Below are positions 7,304 through 16,635 of a stretch of 64,000 nucleotides of DNA, one piece after another. Position 1 is the stretch's first letter; every line of letters begins with the position of its first letter. The notes beneath the pieces are model-generated. The model saw only the letters and a program-made list of their open reading frames with translations. It was not told the DNA's origin and did no database searches. The position numbers and the translations under genes were made by a program. This DNA comes from Draconibacterium orientale (GTDB lineage Bacteria; Bacteroidota; Bacteroidia; Bacteroidales; Prolixibacteraceae): NCBI RefSeq assembly GCF_000626635.1, contig NZ_CP007451.1, forward strand, positions 3,826,501 to 3,890,500, given 5' to 3'.

Positions 7304-10300
7304 TGAAATTCACATCATCGTTAAAGCTTAAGCTGATTTATGTGTTTCGGATTAATGACCTAGCACACATGGGGTGTTTAAAAGTTGGTGAAGCAACTTC
7401 TGACAATGAAAATATTTGGGGATTAGAACCTAATAGTAAAGCATTAAACAGAGCTGCAAAAGCACGTATTGACCAATATACTCAAACGGCTGGTATTGCT
7501 TATGATTTACTTTACACAGAAGTATCTGTTCATGCTAAAAAAGGAACAATTAAAGCTTTTTCCGATGCTGAGGTACACAATGTTTTATTGCGTTCAGGAA
7601 TTAAAAGAAAAACTTTTGATACAAAAAATAGAGCCAATGAATGGTTTGAAACTGACCTTGAAACGGTTAAAAAAGCGATTTCAGCAGTAAAAGAGGGTAA
7701 AGATTCATTACAAGCTAGTGAAATTACAACAACCCAAAATCCAATTGTTTTCAGACCCGAACAATTAGAAGCGATTGAAAAAACCAAAAAGCAATTTAAG
7801 AAGAGCAATGAAATGCTTTGGTTTGCGAAAATGCGTTTTGGTAAAACTTTATCTGCTCTTCAAGTGACAAAGGAACATCTGTTTACAAGAACTCTAATCT
7901 TAACACACCGTCCAGTTGTCGATAAAGGATGGTTCGAAGATTTTGGCAAAATATTCTACGATTTACCTGAGTACTCCTACGGTTCAAAGAACCAAGGCAA
8001 TACTTTCGATACACTAGAAATACTTTGTAAAAAAGGAAAAACAAAATTTGTGTATTTCGCTTCCATGCAAGACCTAAGAGGCTCGGAACTTGTTGGGGGA
8101 AACTTTAACAAAAACGATGAGATTTTTTCTACACAATGGGACTTTATTATTGTAGATGAAGCGCACGAAGGTACACAAACTGAGCTTGGTATAAATGTAA
8201 TGTCTGAACTCAAAAAAACAGAAACCAAAGTCCTTCACTTATCGGGCACACCGTTTAATCTATTAGATAACTACAAAGAAGAAGAAATATATACTTGGGA
8301 TTATGTAATGGAGCAAAAAGCCAAGGCAGACTGGGACAAGGTTCACTTCGGCGACCCAAATCCTTATGCTTCACTTCCCAAATTAAATATTTTCACATAC
8401 GATATTGGAAAACTTGTAGCAGGTTTTATTGATGAAGAAGTAGCTTTTAACTTCCGTGAGTTTTTTAGAGTTGATGAAACTGGAGGTTTTATACACTACA
8501 AGGATGTGCTTTCATTTTTAAATCTTATTTGTAAGCACGATGAAGAAAGTAATTATCCTTATTCCACAGATGAATACCGTGATAATTTTCGCCATTCACT
8601 TTGGATGATTCCAGGTGTAAAGGAAGCTAAAGCATTAAGTAAAATGCTTCAATCCCATCCAGTTTTCGGGCAATTCAAAATTGTTAACGTAGCAGGTGAA
8701 GGCGATGAAGAACAAACCAAAGAAGAGGCACTTACAAAGGTAGAAAGTGCAATTACAGATAAACCTCATGAAACTTATACCATCACGCTTTCTTGCGGAA
8801 GGTTAACCACTGGTGTTTCGGTTAAAGCATGGACGGCAGTATTTATGCTTTCTGGTTCGCATAATACAGCAGCATCTTCATATATGCAGACTATTTTCAG
8901 AGTACAGACGCCTGCAACAATAAACGGAAAAGTTAAAGAAGAATGTTTTGTGTTCGACTTTGCTCCCGACCGTACATTAAAAGTTATTGCTGAAACGGCA
9001 AAAGTATCTGCAAAGGCAGGGAAAACTTCTGGTGAAGACCGTAAGATTATGGGGGAATTTCTGAATTTCTGCCCAATAATAGCGGTGCATGGTTCGCAGA
9101 TGCACAGCTACGATGTTAACGGTATGCTCGAACAGCTTAAAAAAGTGTATGTTGAACGTGTAGTGCGCAATGGCTTTGAAGATGGCTATTTATACAACAA
9201 CGACCAACTGATGAAATTAGAGTCGGTTGACTTGGAAGAATTTGACGGACTTAAAAAGATTATCGGTAGTACTAAAGCTATGCCTAAGAGTGGCGACATT
9301 GATGTTAATAAGCAAGGATTTACGGACGAAGAATACGAACAGCTAGAAACGGCTAAGAAAAAGAAGAAAACAGAATTAAGCGAAGAAGAAAAACAACTAC
9401 TTGCTGAAAAATCAGAAAAAAAGAAAAACCGCGACAGTGCTATTTCAATTCTACGTGGAATTTCTATTCGTATGCCTTTACTCATTTATGGTGCCGATGT
9501 AACAAACGAAGAAACAGAAATTTCCATTGACAACTTTACCGATTTGGTAGACGACCAATCTTGGGAAGAATTTATGCCAAAAGGTGTTGATAAACCAACC
9601 TTTTTGAAATTTAAAAAGTATTACGAACCCGATGTTTTTCGTGCGGCAGGTAAACGGATTAGGGCACTTGCACGTGCAGCCGACCAACTTACCATTGAGG
9701 AACGCATTGAGCGGATTACTTCAATATTCGGCACATTTAGAAACCCCGACAAAGAAACCGTTTTGACTCCTTGGCGTGTAGTAAATATGCACTTGGGCGA
9801 TTGCCTTGGTGGTTATGTATTTTTAGATGAAAATCAGGAAAAAACTATAAATGAACCGCATTTTGTTTCACAAGGCGAGGTAACTGAAAATGTTTTTTCT
9901 TCAGATTCTAAAATATTGGAAATAAACTCAAAATCGGGTCTTTATCCGCTTTTTGTTGCTTACAGTGTTTTCCGTAAGCGTGTAGAAGAAATATATCCTG
10001 AAAAAGAACCAAATACTTTAACTATAAGTCAACAATTGGAACTTTGGGATAAAACAGTAGTAGAAAATATTTTTGTTATCTGTAAAACCCCAATGGCTAA
10101 AAGTATTACTAAGCGTACTTTGGTGGGGTTTCGCAATTCAAATGTTAATACTCACTATTTTGAGGATTTGGTTCGCCAAATAACCGACCGCACCAATAAG
10201 TTTGTTGTAAAAGTAAAAAAAGGAAATTCTTATTGGAAAGCAAATAACGATAACGATATGAAATTTAATGCAGTAATTGGTAATCCACCATATCAAGTTA

Positions 10301-11265
10301 TGGATGGTGGTGGTGCAGGTTCTAGTGCAATTCCAATCTATAATAAATTTATAGATATCTCAAAGTCTTTAAACCCTGATTATATAAGTATGATTATGCC
10401 TGCGAAGTGGTATACAGGTGGTAAAGGCCTTGATAGTTTTCGAAAATCAATGTTAAAAGATAAAAGAATGCGATATTTAGCAGACTATCCAGATTCAAGA
10501 GAATGCTTTCCTACTGTTGATATTGCAGGAGGAATTTGTTATTTTCTTTGGGATAAAGTTTATCAGGGTGATTGTAACTATCATAGCTTTAGTAGAGGTA
10601 TTCGCACTAAAAGTAAACGTGATTTAAATGAATATGATTCTTTTATTAGACAAGTAGAAGCAATTAATATTATTTCAAAAATCAAAAAGAATACATCGCT
10701 ATATCTTTCATCTAGAGTATATAGTCGTAATCCTTTTGGCCTGACCAATAAAGACCTGAATAACCAAATAGAATTCTCGAAATCAATACCAGTATTTAGT
10801 AGTCAAGGTATATTCCATGTAAAAGATACAGATATAAAGGTTAATAGGGATTTAATTCCACTTTGGAAAGTGATTATATCGAAGACTAGTTCAGAACATG
10901 CAGGTCAAAGTGACAAAAGTGGCAGAAAAAGAGTTTTATCAAGAGTAAAAGTTCTTCCACCGTATGAAGTATGTTCAGAATCTTATTTAGTAGTTAATGT
11001 GACTGAAAAAAAACAAGATGCACTTAATACTGCTAAATATTTAAATACAAATCTTTTACGATTTTTATTATCATCAATTTTATTAACTCAAAATATCGCT
11101 AAAGATAAATTTTCATTCGTACCACAACAGGATTTTACATCAAAGTCAGATATTGATTGGAGCAAGTCTATTCCAGAAATTGATTTTCAACTATATACCA
11201 AATATATGTTGACAAAAGCTGAAATTGAATTTATTGAAAGTACGATAAAACCAATGTCAGAATGA
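7303..11265 (+). CDS. GIY-YIG nuclease / SF2 helicase / Eco57I-type methylase fusion
   Basis: A 1320-residue single-chain restriction-modification-like enzyme. Residues 11-100 look like a GIY-YIG nuclease (IYVF at 12-15, LKVG at 26-29, Arg55, Glu90). A DEAH-type SF2 motor follows: RPEQ 151-154, atypical Walker A AKMRFGKT with Lys181, DEAH 285-288, SGTP 314-317, and motifs V-VI near 500-537. A linker rich in Lys and Glu (about 690-715) leads to an N6-adenine methylase: motif I ILEINSKSGLYPL near 870 and NPPYQ near 992. The C-terminal 300 residues are probably target recognition. The layout mirrors type ISP enzymes (nuclease-helicase-methylase), but with GIY-YIG in place of Mrr. Confidence 0.85.
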   Translation: MKFTSSLKLKLIYVFRINDLAHMGCLKVGEATSDNENIWGLEPNSKALNRAAKARIDQYTQTAGIAYDLLYTEVSVHAKKGTIKAFSDAEVHNVLLRSGIKRKTFDTKNRANEWFETDLETVKKAISAVKEGKDSLQASEITTTQNPIVFRPEQLEAIEKTKKQFKKSNEMLWFAKMRFGKTLSALQVTKEHLFTRTLILTHRPVVDKGWFEDFGKIFYDLPEYSYGSKNQGNTFDTLEILCKKGKTKFVYFASMQDLRGSELVGGNFNKNDEIFSTQWDFIIVDEAHEGTQTELGINVMSELKKTETKVLHLSGTPFNLLDNYKEEEIYTWDYVMEQKAKADWDKVHFGDPNPYASLPKLNIFTYDIGKLVAGFIDEEVAFNFREFFRVDETGGFIHYKDVLSFLNLICKHDEESNYPYSTDEYRDNFRHSLWMIPGVKEAKALSKMLQSHPVFGQFKIVNVAGEGDEEQTKEEALTKVESAITDKPHETYTITLSCGRLTTGVSVKAWTAVFMLSGSHNTAASSYMQTIFRVQTPATINGKVKEECFVFDFAPDRTLKVIAETAKVSAKAGKTSGEDRKIMGEFLNFCPIIAVHGSQMHSYDVNGMLEQLKKVYVERVVRNGFEDGYLYNNDQLMKLESVDLEEFDGLKKIIGSTKAMPKSGDIDVNKQGFTDEEYEQLETAKKKKKTELSEEEKQLLAEKSEKKKNRDSAISILRGISIRMPLLIYGADVTNEETEISIDNFTDLVDDQSWEEFMPKGVDKPTFLKFKKYYEPDVFRAAGKRIRALARAADQLTIEERIERITSIFGTFRNPDKETVLTPWRVVNMHLGDCLGGYVFLDENQEKTINEPHFVSQGEVTENVFSSDSKILEINSKSGLYPLFVAYSVFRKRVEEIYPEKEPNTLTISQQLELWDKTVVENIFVICKTPMAKSITKRTLVGFRNSNVNTHYFEDLVRQITDRTNKFVVKVKKGNSYWKANNDNDMKFNAVIGNPPYQVMDGGGAGSSAIPIYNKFIDISKSLNPDYISMIMPAKWYTGGKGLDSFRKSMLKDKRMRYLADYPDSRECFPTVDIAGGICYFLWDKVYQGDCNYHSFSRGIRTKSKRDLNEYDSFIRQVEAINIISKIKKNTSLYLSSRVYSRNPFGLTNKDLNNQIEFSKSIPVFSSQGIFHVKDTDIKVNRDLIPLWKVIISKTSSEHAGQSDKSGRKRVLSRVKVLPPYEVCSESYLVVNVTEKKQDALNTAKYLNTNLLRFLLSSILLTQNIAKDKFSFVPQQDFTSKSDIDWSKSIPEIDFQLYTKYMLTKAEIEFIESTIKPMSE

Positions 11266-11295
11266 AAATTAAAGCCCGCGCTTCAAAGCCACACA

Positions 11296-11988
11296 TTGCT
11301 AAGCCGATTAAATAACTATATAGGTATAGAACGTTTCACCACAAAAATCTATGACTTTGCAGATACCTTTATTAATGGGGCGGCTGGAAAAAACATGAAA
11401 TTAGACGAAATAAAAACTAAGCCTAAATCAGGGGATGAAAGACTAAATCTCCATGATAATCTACTTCAATATAATTTAATTGATTTCTGGAGGTGGAGTG
11501 CCTCTGATTTACTGAGTAATGCAACAAGGGGTATTCTTGCAGAATTTATTGTAGGAACAGCCATTGGAATGCCCAAAAATAATGTAAGAGCTGAATGGGA
11601 CGACTACGATTTGAAAACCCAGGAAGGAATTAAAATTGAAGTTAAATCAGCAGCTTTTATTCAAAGCTGGGAACAAAATAAATTTTCTTCAATTAGTTTT
11701 AATATTAAACCAGGGAAAGCTCGTGATTTAGTTACTGGCAAAAGAACGGCTATTTGCAAACGACATGCTGATATATATGTATTCTGCTTACTTAAACATA
11801 AGGAAAAATCTACTATTGACCCGTTAAAACTGGAACAGTGGGAATTCTATGTAGTGCCAACATCCACAATAAATAAGTATGGAATAGAACAATCAAAAAT
11901 AGGTTTAAATCCTGTTCGAAAAATGGTTAAACCTGTTGGATATTCAGATTTAAATGAAACGATTAAAAAATCACTTGCCATAAAATGA
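11296..11988 (+). CDS. PD-(D/E)XK nuclease-like protein of the defence operon
   Basis: Up to 230 residues with a TTG start at 11296; ATG 11395 (MKLDEIKTKPKSG) is the more likely start, giving 197 residues. A PD-(D/E)XK-like core is visible: Glu in GILAEFIVGTAIG, Asp in EWDDYDL and the E-x-K of KIEVKSAAF. The remainder (ADIYVFCLL, QWEFYVVPT) fits the conserved fold of this uncharacterised family. Placed directly after the fusion enzyme, it may be an extra nuclease or accessory subunit. It ends ATGA-overlapping with the next gene. Confidence 0.7.
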   Translation: MLSRLNNYIGIERFTTKIYDFADTFINGAAGKNMKLDEIKTKPKSGDERLNLHDNLLQYNLIDFWRWSASDLLSNATRGILAEFIVGTAIGMPKNNVRAEWDDYDLKTQEGIKIEVKSAAFIQSWEQNKFSSISFNIKPGKARDLVTGKRTAICKRHADIYVFCLLKHKEKSTIDPLKLEQWEFYVVPTSTINKYGIEQSKIGLNPVRKMVKPVGYSDLNETIKKSLAIK

Positions 11989-12458
11989 ATGAAAGCAAAA
12001 TACATAGCACTTTAGACGATGGTTATGACTTTTTCATTAACGATAAAAAGTCGAAAGAATACCATTTTAAAATAGCCTCATTTGCAGTTCCATCAGGTTT
12101 ATTATCAGAAGCCATTGAAGTAAAAGAAGAGGATTTAGAAAATTTACCCCGAAAATTTCATGTACTTTCAAATTTTGATGAAGATGTGGAGAAGGTAGAA
12201 ATGTTGCTGAAAGCCAAAATTAAAAAAGCAATCAATCAGGTGCATCTGATAAAAGATTACGGAGAATGGCAAATATCAGAAAATACTTTACGTGGAACGA
12301 TTGACAGCACAGATAAATTATCCGATAGTGAATTTAACACTGTATTTGAAATTGATGGGAAAAGAATAACCATTGAGGAATTTGTTAAGATGCTGGAAAG
12401 TTATGAAGCCTTTAAGTTCAAATTTCAAATATTCGATAGTACAGATAGTGTCGATTAA
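11985..12458 (+). CDS. Uncharacterised last gene of the defence operon
   Basis: 157 residues, acidic and soluble, no recognised family. It overlaps the nuclease-like gene by 4 nt (ATGA), so it is co-translated and probably part of the same system. Helical segments are likely around 65-95 (EDVEKVEMLLKAKIKKAINQ) and in the C-terminal EEFVKMLESYEAFKFKFQIF. It could be a small regulatory or immunity component. This is inferred only from position. Confidence 0.65.
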   Translation: MNESKIHSTLDDGYDFFINDKKSKEYHFKIASFAVPSGLLSEAIEVKEEDLENLPRKFHVLSNFDEDVEKVEMLLKAKIKKAINQVHLIKDYGEWQISENTLRGTIDSTDKLSDSEFNTVFEIDGKRITIEEFVKMLESYEAFKFKFQIFDSTDSVD

Positions 12459-12719
12459 TACAAATCCTTAGTGTCCAACTAAAACCCATCTCAAAACCTT
12501 GCCAGAAAAGAGATTGGGCGTATGGACGCAGGAATTGCAGAAAACAACTTTTTAAACTTCTTCTCTTGTACTTCTGTATCCCTTTTGAATTCGTTTAATA
12601 TTTTCAATTATAAAGTTTTATAGAAACCATAAATCCAAACGTCCAAACATGCATAAATAAAGGGATGTTGGCGGGTTTTTCTTGGGCACAGAGGACTCAT
12701 CTATTATAATTTGTATATT

Positions 12720-12753
12720 CCAATTCTGATTCTTGAATCAAATTGGATTTTTT
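12720..12753 (+). terminator. Terminator of the defence operon
   Basis: CCAATT-c-TGATTC-tt-GAATCA-AATTGG folds to a near-perfect 12-bp stem with one bulge, followed by ATTTTTTG. It separates the defence operon from the next transcription unit. Confidence 0.7.
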
Positions 12754-12830
12754 GTTGCCTCTTATTATAGAATTACATTATATAATATATATAAGAAAAT
12801 TATATAAACTATTGACTGTCAGTATAGTAA

Positions 12831-12862
12831 TTTGGAGGCTGTTTTTTGTTTTCGTACCTTTG
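12831..12862 (+). promoter_or_regulatory. Bacteroidetes-type promoter
   Basis: TTTG at 12831-12834, a 20-bp spacer and TACCTTTG at 12855-12862 match the -33/-7 consensus (TTTG, TAnnTTTG). It drives the polymerase-like gene through a leader of about 210 nt. Confidence 0.75.
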
Positions 12863-13068
12863 TATAAATAAATCGACCTGAAAAAGGTGGCACAATAATA
12901 TAATCAAATTAGCACATACAACTCATCAATTTAACAATATCATTTACACCATATCTAATGCCTCCTAGCCAGTAAACACTGGTCAAATCGGGTCATAAAA
13001 ATTCATTTATGATGGTATTTATATTGATGAGAATCGAACTTTTGAATAGTGTATATATAGATAATTAC

Positions 13069-13074
13069 AGGAGG
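13069..13074 (+). promoter_or_regulatory. Strong AGGAGG ribosome-binding site
   Basis: AGGAGGAG ends about 6-7 nt before ATG 13082. It fixes the start and implies strong initiation, unusual for this phylum and shared with the helicase gene of the element. Confidence 0.8.
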
Positions 13075-13081
13075 AGTAATC

Positions 13082-14352
13082 ATGACTAGAAATGAATATT
13101 CTTCCAACAGCACAATTCATTCAGGTTTCAATACACCAAACACAACTGCCGAAGTTGAAATAAATACAGTAAATACGATTACTGTAAATTCTGATCTGAT
13201 AAAATTAATCAAGTTTAAACTGAAAAAATCCCGAAAAAAACATGACTTTACCTATCATTATCTTTATTTCTGTCACGTCATTGGTTACCTTAAAAACAGC
13301 CATAAAAAATTCAAGGATACTGAATACGCTAATATTCATTACAAAACAATGGTTTCAATTATTAGCAAATACAAATATTCTGAAATAGTATCAAATCTCT
13401 TATCGTGGGGAATTATTGCTACAGACGGTGAATATCAGGCTGGTTTTAAAAGTAAGGGATTTAAATTATTACCTCCTTATGACATACCAAACAAGACCAT
13501 TATAATAAAAGACGATAAAATTAATATGAAGCTTACACAGTTTAAAAACAAATCATTACAACAATTAAAGAAGATGCCCGAATCCTACAATTACCTCCAC
13601 ATCTCGAATACATGGATAAAAATGGATTACTCGACTGCCTCCACATATAATAATGCGTTCTATTTTACAGAGCCAGATTCTTATAATGCGAATTTTTATT
13701 CAATATGCAATTACAGAGATTTAAACCATAAATTTCAAATAGACAAATCCAATCGCATACACACCAATTTAACGAATCTTAAAAGTGATTTCAGAAGGTT
13801 TCTGTCAGTACAGGGAGAAAAGCTTGGTCAGGTAGATATAAGAAATTCACAGCCGTTATTTCTTTACCTGGTAATAAAAGATAATCCTGAAATACCTGAT
13901 ACAGAAAAGCAGGAATACAGGCAATTGGTTGAAGAAGGAAGGTTTTATGAAATGTTTATGGAAAAACTGAATTTAACTGCGGATAAAAGAAAAGAGGTAA
14001 AGGAAATGACGTACAAATACATTTTTTTACGGAGAGAGCAGAAATATTGATAAAAAAGTATTTAAACATATTCAGCGAAAAATTCCCTAACATACTTGGG
14101 TTTATTAACCAGATTAAAAATCCCGATTACAAACAATTCGCAATCCTGTTACAGAAAGCTGAGAGCAGATTCGTAATTGGTAAGGTAGTTCCGGAATTTA
14201 TACAAAGAAATTCAACGACACAGGAATTTGTCAGCACCATTCACGACAGTATTGTTGTTAAAGCATCAAAACTGAAAGAGGCTAAACAAGTTATGCAGGA
14301 ATGTTTCATGCTTGAAGGAATTGAGCCGAAACTAGAGCTTAGTTTATTCTGA
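13082..14352 (+). CDS. Minimal family-A DNA-polymerase-like protein, split by a -1 frameshift
   Basis: Two overlapping frames (13082-14050 and a -1 frame to 14352) appear to encode one protein of about 423 residues. LGQVDIRNSQP resembles motif A (catalytic Asp), the K...Y stretch VKEMTYKY recalls motif B, and FVSTIHDSI in the second frame resembles motif C (HDE in PolA). No exonuclease domain is present. The frames join at T TTT TTA (14023-14029), a classical -1 slippery heptamer in the correct phase. After the slip the chain reads FF-TERAEILIKKYLNIFSEKFPN. The third frame also reads plausibly (FFYGESRNIDKKVFKHI), so decay by two indels cannot be excluded. The polymerase assignment is an inference from motif pattern. 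Confidence 0.6.
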
Positions 14353-15176
14353 TAGTTTTATCTGTCATATCATCTACCTCTCCCCAGGTACTTTCCCTTA
14401 TGTGTCCTAATATAAATGTGTAAAAACCTTCTAAAAGCATTGTCAGTAAAGGAGTACAGAAGTTTTCTTCTAAATCAAAAATTTTCGAACATATATAGAT
14501 TTTTACATATGTTATTTGCCAATTATGTAAATTATATTTTGGTGCTAAATCCTACCGTAAACAATACCAGTTCATATCAGCAATCCTCCACTAACTTCAA
14601 AAATCTCACCATTATATAATAAATAAACTTTACCCAATTTTCTAAGCCACGGGTTCAAGGTATTCACAAATTTTCCTCAGCAATAAAACCCTGTTTTGAA
14701 TAAAATTATTGAAATTCAGCGATAGTAGTGCCCTGTATTTATGTATAATATACTTTAGCGGAATAAATCTATTGCAATGTATTTGCGCCTCAGGCACGTA
14801 AATCTGGCAGTGGTACTATTGATTCCTCCAAATTTCCCAAAATATATCGCACCCGATTGTTTTAAAAAGTAAATCTCCACAGAATTGGTGGTACCCCCTC
14901 ATTAATCTAAGCAACTACATGTCCTTCAAATTTCAATTATTTTAAAATATACAGCCAATTCGTTTTTCAAAACAAAAAACTTTAAAAACTGGTGCTACCC
15001 CCCCCTCATTTATTTCAGGTTGAATTCCAACGCGAATTATTTTATGAGCAGGTGTGTGCTGATTCTATCCTATATAAAGGCTCCCTCCACCTTTCCTAAT
15101 GGTCGGTAGCCCGCCAGGTCTTTTGTAATAGAACCACTGGGGCAACCATTAATTATTCATCTTAAAAATTATTAGT
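14353..15176. other. Long gene-free stretch with C-tract repeats
   Basis: 824 bp, mostly A+T-rich, with no convincing gene. Three imperfect repeats are visible: GTGGTACTATTGATT (14810), TGGTGGTACCCCCTCATTAA (14886) and TGGTGCTAC followed by a C run and TCATTTAT (14991). The right end (15090-15170) is relatively G+C-rich and may be a leader for the next gene. It could be an origin, a small RNA or remnants of lost genes. Confidence 0.5.
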
Positions 15177-15533
15177 ATGGTAACCATTGTAGATTTCAAA
15201 ACAAGAATGAATGCCGAAGGAGAACCCTTTCTGGCTTTGGTCGTTCAAGGTGGTATTGAGCTTGTTAAATCCAAAGAGACAGGCATGTATTACGCCACAG
15301 CAAAAAAGGCATCTATTCCTTCAACATTCGATGAAAAGACCGCTGAAAGTCTGATCGGTCAGGAGTTGGAAGGCACAGTTCAGAAAATGGAATGTGATCC
15401 GTATGAATTCACCAACGAAGAAACAGGTGAAATTATGGAGTTAAGCCATCGTTGGGTTTATGTGAAAGATGGCGAAACTGTTGATGATGTAGTTCATCAT
15501 GAGCAGCACCAGGAAGAACCGGAACTGGTTTAA
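15177..15533 (+). CDS. Conserved small phage-type protein, function unknown
   Basis: 118 residues, acidic, beta-rich by composition, with no signal or membrane segment. The first half (TIVDFKTRMNAEGEPFLALVVQGG) and a DPYEFTNEETGEIMELSHRWVYV block look like a compact domain, perhaps OB-like; the tail is a disordered DDVVHHEQHQEEPE. It starts at ATG 15177 and is followed by a terminator. Its position before a Sak4-like ATPase suggests a DNA-binding partner in a recombination module, which is inference only. Confidence 0.7.
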   Translation: MVTIVDFKTRMNAEGEPFLALVVQGGIELVKSKETGMYYATAKKASIPSTFDEKTAESLIGQELEGTVQKMECDPYEFTNEETGEIMELSHRWVYVKDGETVDDVVHHEQHQEEPELV

Positions 15534-15538
15534 CCACA

Positions 15539-15570
15539 GAAAAGGAGGCTGAATTTGTCTCCTTTTTTGT
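15539..15570 (+). terminator. Terminator after the 118-aa gene
   Basis: AAAGGAG...CTCCTTTTTTG: a short G+C stem around a ctgaatttgt loop, followed by a T run. Confidence 0.6.
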
Positions 15571-15687
15571 TTGAAGAAATTGCAATACTACACTAATCAA
15601 CAGGTATTTATGCTGTATTTTTTGTTCACATTTTCTGAGACGGATTTTTCCCTGGAGTGTAGTTTAAATTAAAATCCACTGAAAAAA

Positions 15688-15726
15688 TGGAAAGAGAGGG
15701 CAATCAACTTTGATTCGCCCTTTTTG
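15688..15726 (+). terminator. Terminator-like hairpin / attenuator
   Basis: AGGGC-aATC-aacttt-GATt-cGCCCTTTTTG lies immediately before the ATPase gene start. It may be an attenuator in that gene's leader, since the previous gene already has its own terminator. Confidence 0.5.
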
Positions 15727-15753
15727 CATTTTAATAATCAAATAATTAAAAGT

Positions 15754-16635
15754 ATGGAATTAAGACAAGCCCAGCGCAAACAGGCTAAAATTAAGCTTGC
15801 CTTGCAAGGCCCAAGTGGGTCTGGCAAAACTATGTCGGCATTACTGCTGGCATCAGGGATCACTGATTGGTCAAAAATTGCTGTAATTGATACAGAGAAT
15901 CATTCAGCTGATTTGTATGCACACCTTGGAGATTATAATGTTCTCCAGCTCTCTCAGCCGTTCACGCCTGAACGCTATATCAAAGCCATTGAAGCCTGTG
16001 AAGAAGCAGGGATGGAAGTTGTAATTATTGATAGTGTCAGCCATGAGTGGGAAGGCAGTGGTGGCATTCTGGATCTACATGGGAAAATGGCTGGTAACAG
16101 CTTTACCAACTGGAACAAGGTTACACCTCGTCACAATGCTTTTGTACAGAAAATTCTGCAATCCAACTGCCACATCATTTCTACCATCAGAACCAAAACA
16201 GATTATACCCTGACTGAAAAGAATGGCAAAATGGTTCCTGAGAAAGTAGGATTAAAAGGTATTACTCGTGATGGTATGGACTACGAATTCACAGTTGTGT
16301 TCGACCTGGATATAAAACACCAGGCAAAAGCGTCAAAAGATAGAACCGGACTTTTTATGGATCAGTCGGAGGAAGTAATAACACGAAACCATGGTCGTAA
16401 GATTTTGGATTGGTGTAATTCGGGAAAAAGCGTTACTGAAATAAAAGAAGAGATTTCCTCTGCGAATACAATAGATGAACTCCGAACCATTTTACGAACC
16501 TATCCAGAGTATAAAAAAAGGCTTGAACCTCTTGCCATTGCCCGAAAAGAGCAATTATCAACAAATATTATTAATCTAAATCCTATTAGCAGTAATGGAA
16601 AACAACAACATAACCCTGGTACGGGTAAACAGTAA
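15754..16635 (+). CDS. AAA_24/Sak4-like recombination ATPase
   Basis: 293 residues from ATG 15754 (MELRQAQRKQ); an upstream ATG at 15724 lies inside the hairpin and is less likely. Walker A is GPSGSGKT (19-26) and Walker B-like VVIIDSVSHEWEG lies near 100. The family (phage nucleotide-binding proteins, AAA_24) includes RecA-like single-strand-annealing proteins of the Sak4 type. It probably acts in homologous recombination or replication of the element. Its 3' end overlaps the DUF3871 gene by 41 bp. Confidence 0.85.
   Translation: MELRQAQRKQAKIKLALQGPSGSGKTMSALLLASGITDWSKIAVIDTENHSADLYAHLGDYNVLQLSQPFTPERYIKAIEACEEAGMEVVIIDSVSHEWEGSGGILDLHGKMAGNSFTNWNKVTPRHNAFVQKILQSNCHIISTIRTKTDYTLTEKNGKMVPEKVGLKGITRDGMDYEFTVVFDLDIKHQAKASKDRTGLFMDQSEEVITRNHGRKILDWCNSGKSVTEIKEEISSANTIDELRTILRTYPEYKKRLEPLAIARKEQLSTNIINLNPISSNGKQQHNPGTGKQ

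Larger units (their letters stand above)
12459..13081. other. Gene-free stretch before the polymerase-like gene
   Basis: 623 bp. It holds a terminator hairpin (12720-12753), a good Bacteroidetes promoter (12831-12862) and a roughly 210-nt leader. The leader contains a CCAGT-aaac-ACTGG hairpin near 12970. A 33-codon ATG frame near 12521 looks too short and unsupported. The stretch is otherwise A+T-rich with no gene that I can support. Confidence 0.7.

Noticed and set aside
12521-12625. Short ATG frame after the defence operon
   Set aside because: About 33 codons, no start signal and no recognisable protein; possibly a remnant.
14416-14619. 67-codon frame in the long non-coding stretch
   Set aside because: No family likeness, no ribosome-binding site and biased to A+T-rich codons; could be chance.
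14881-15010. CRISPR-like spacing of the GGT..TACCCCC repeats
   Set aside because: Only three imperfect copies, unequal spacing and no cas genes in the window.
12521-15176. Retron or diversity-generating retroelement in the element's middle
   Set aside because: No reverse transcriptase YxDD motif or template/variable repeat pair is visible; the polymerase-like motifs fit family A better.
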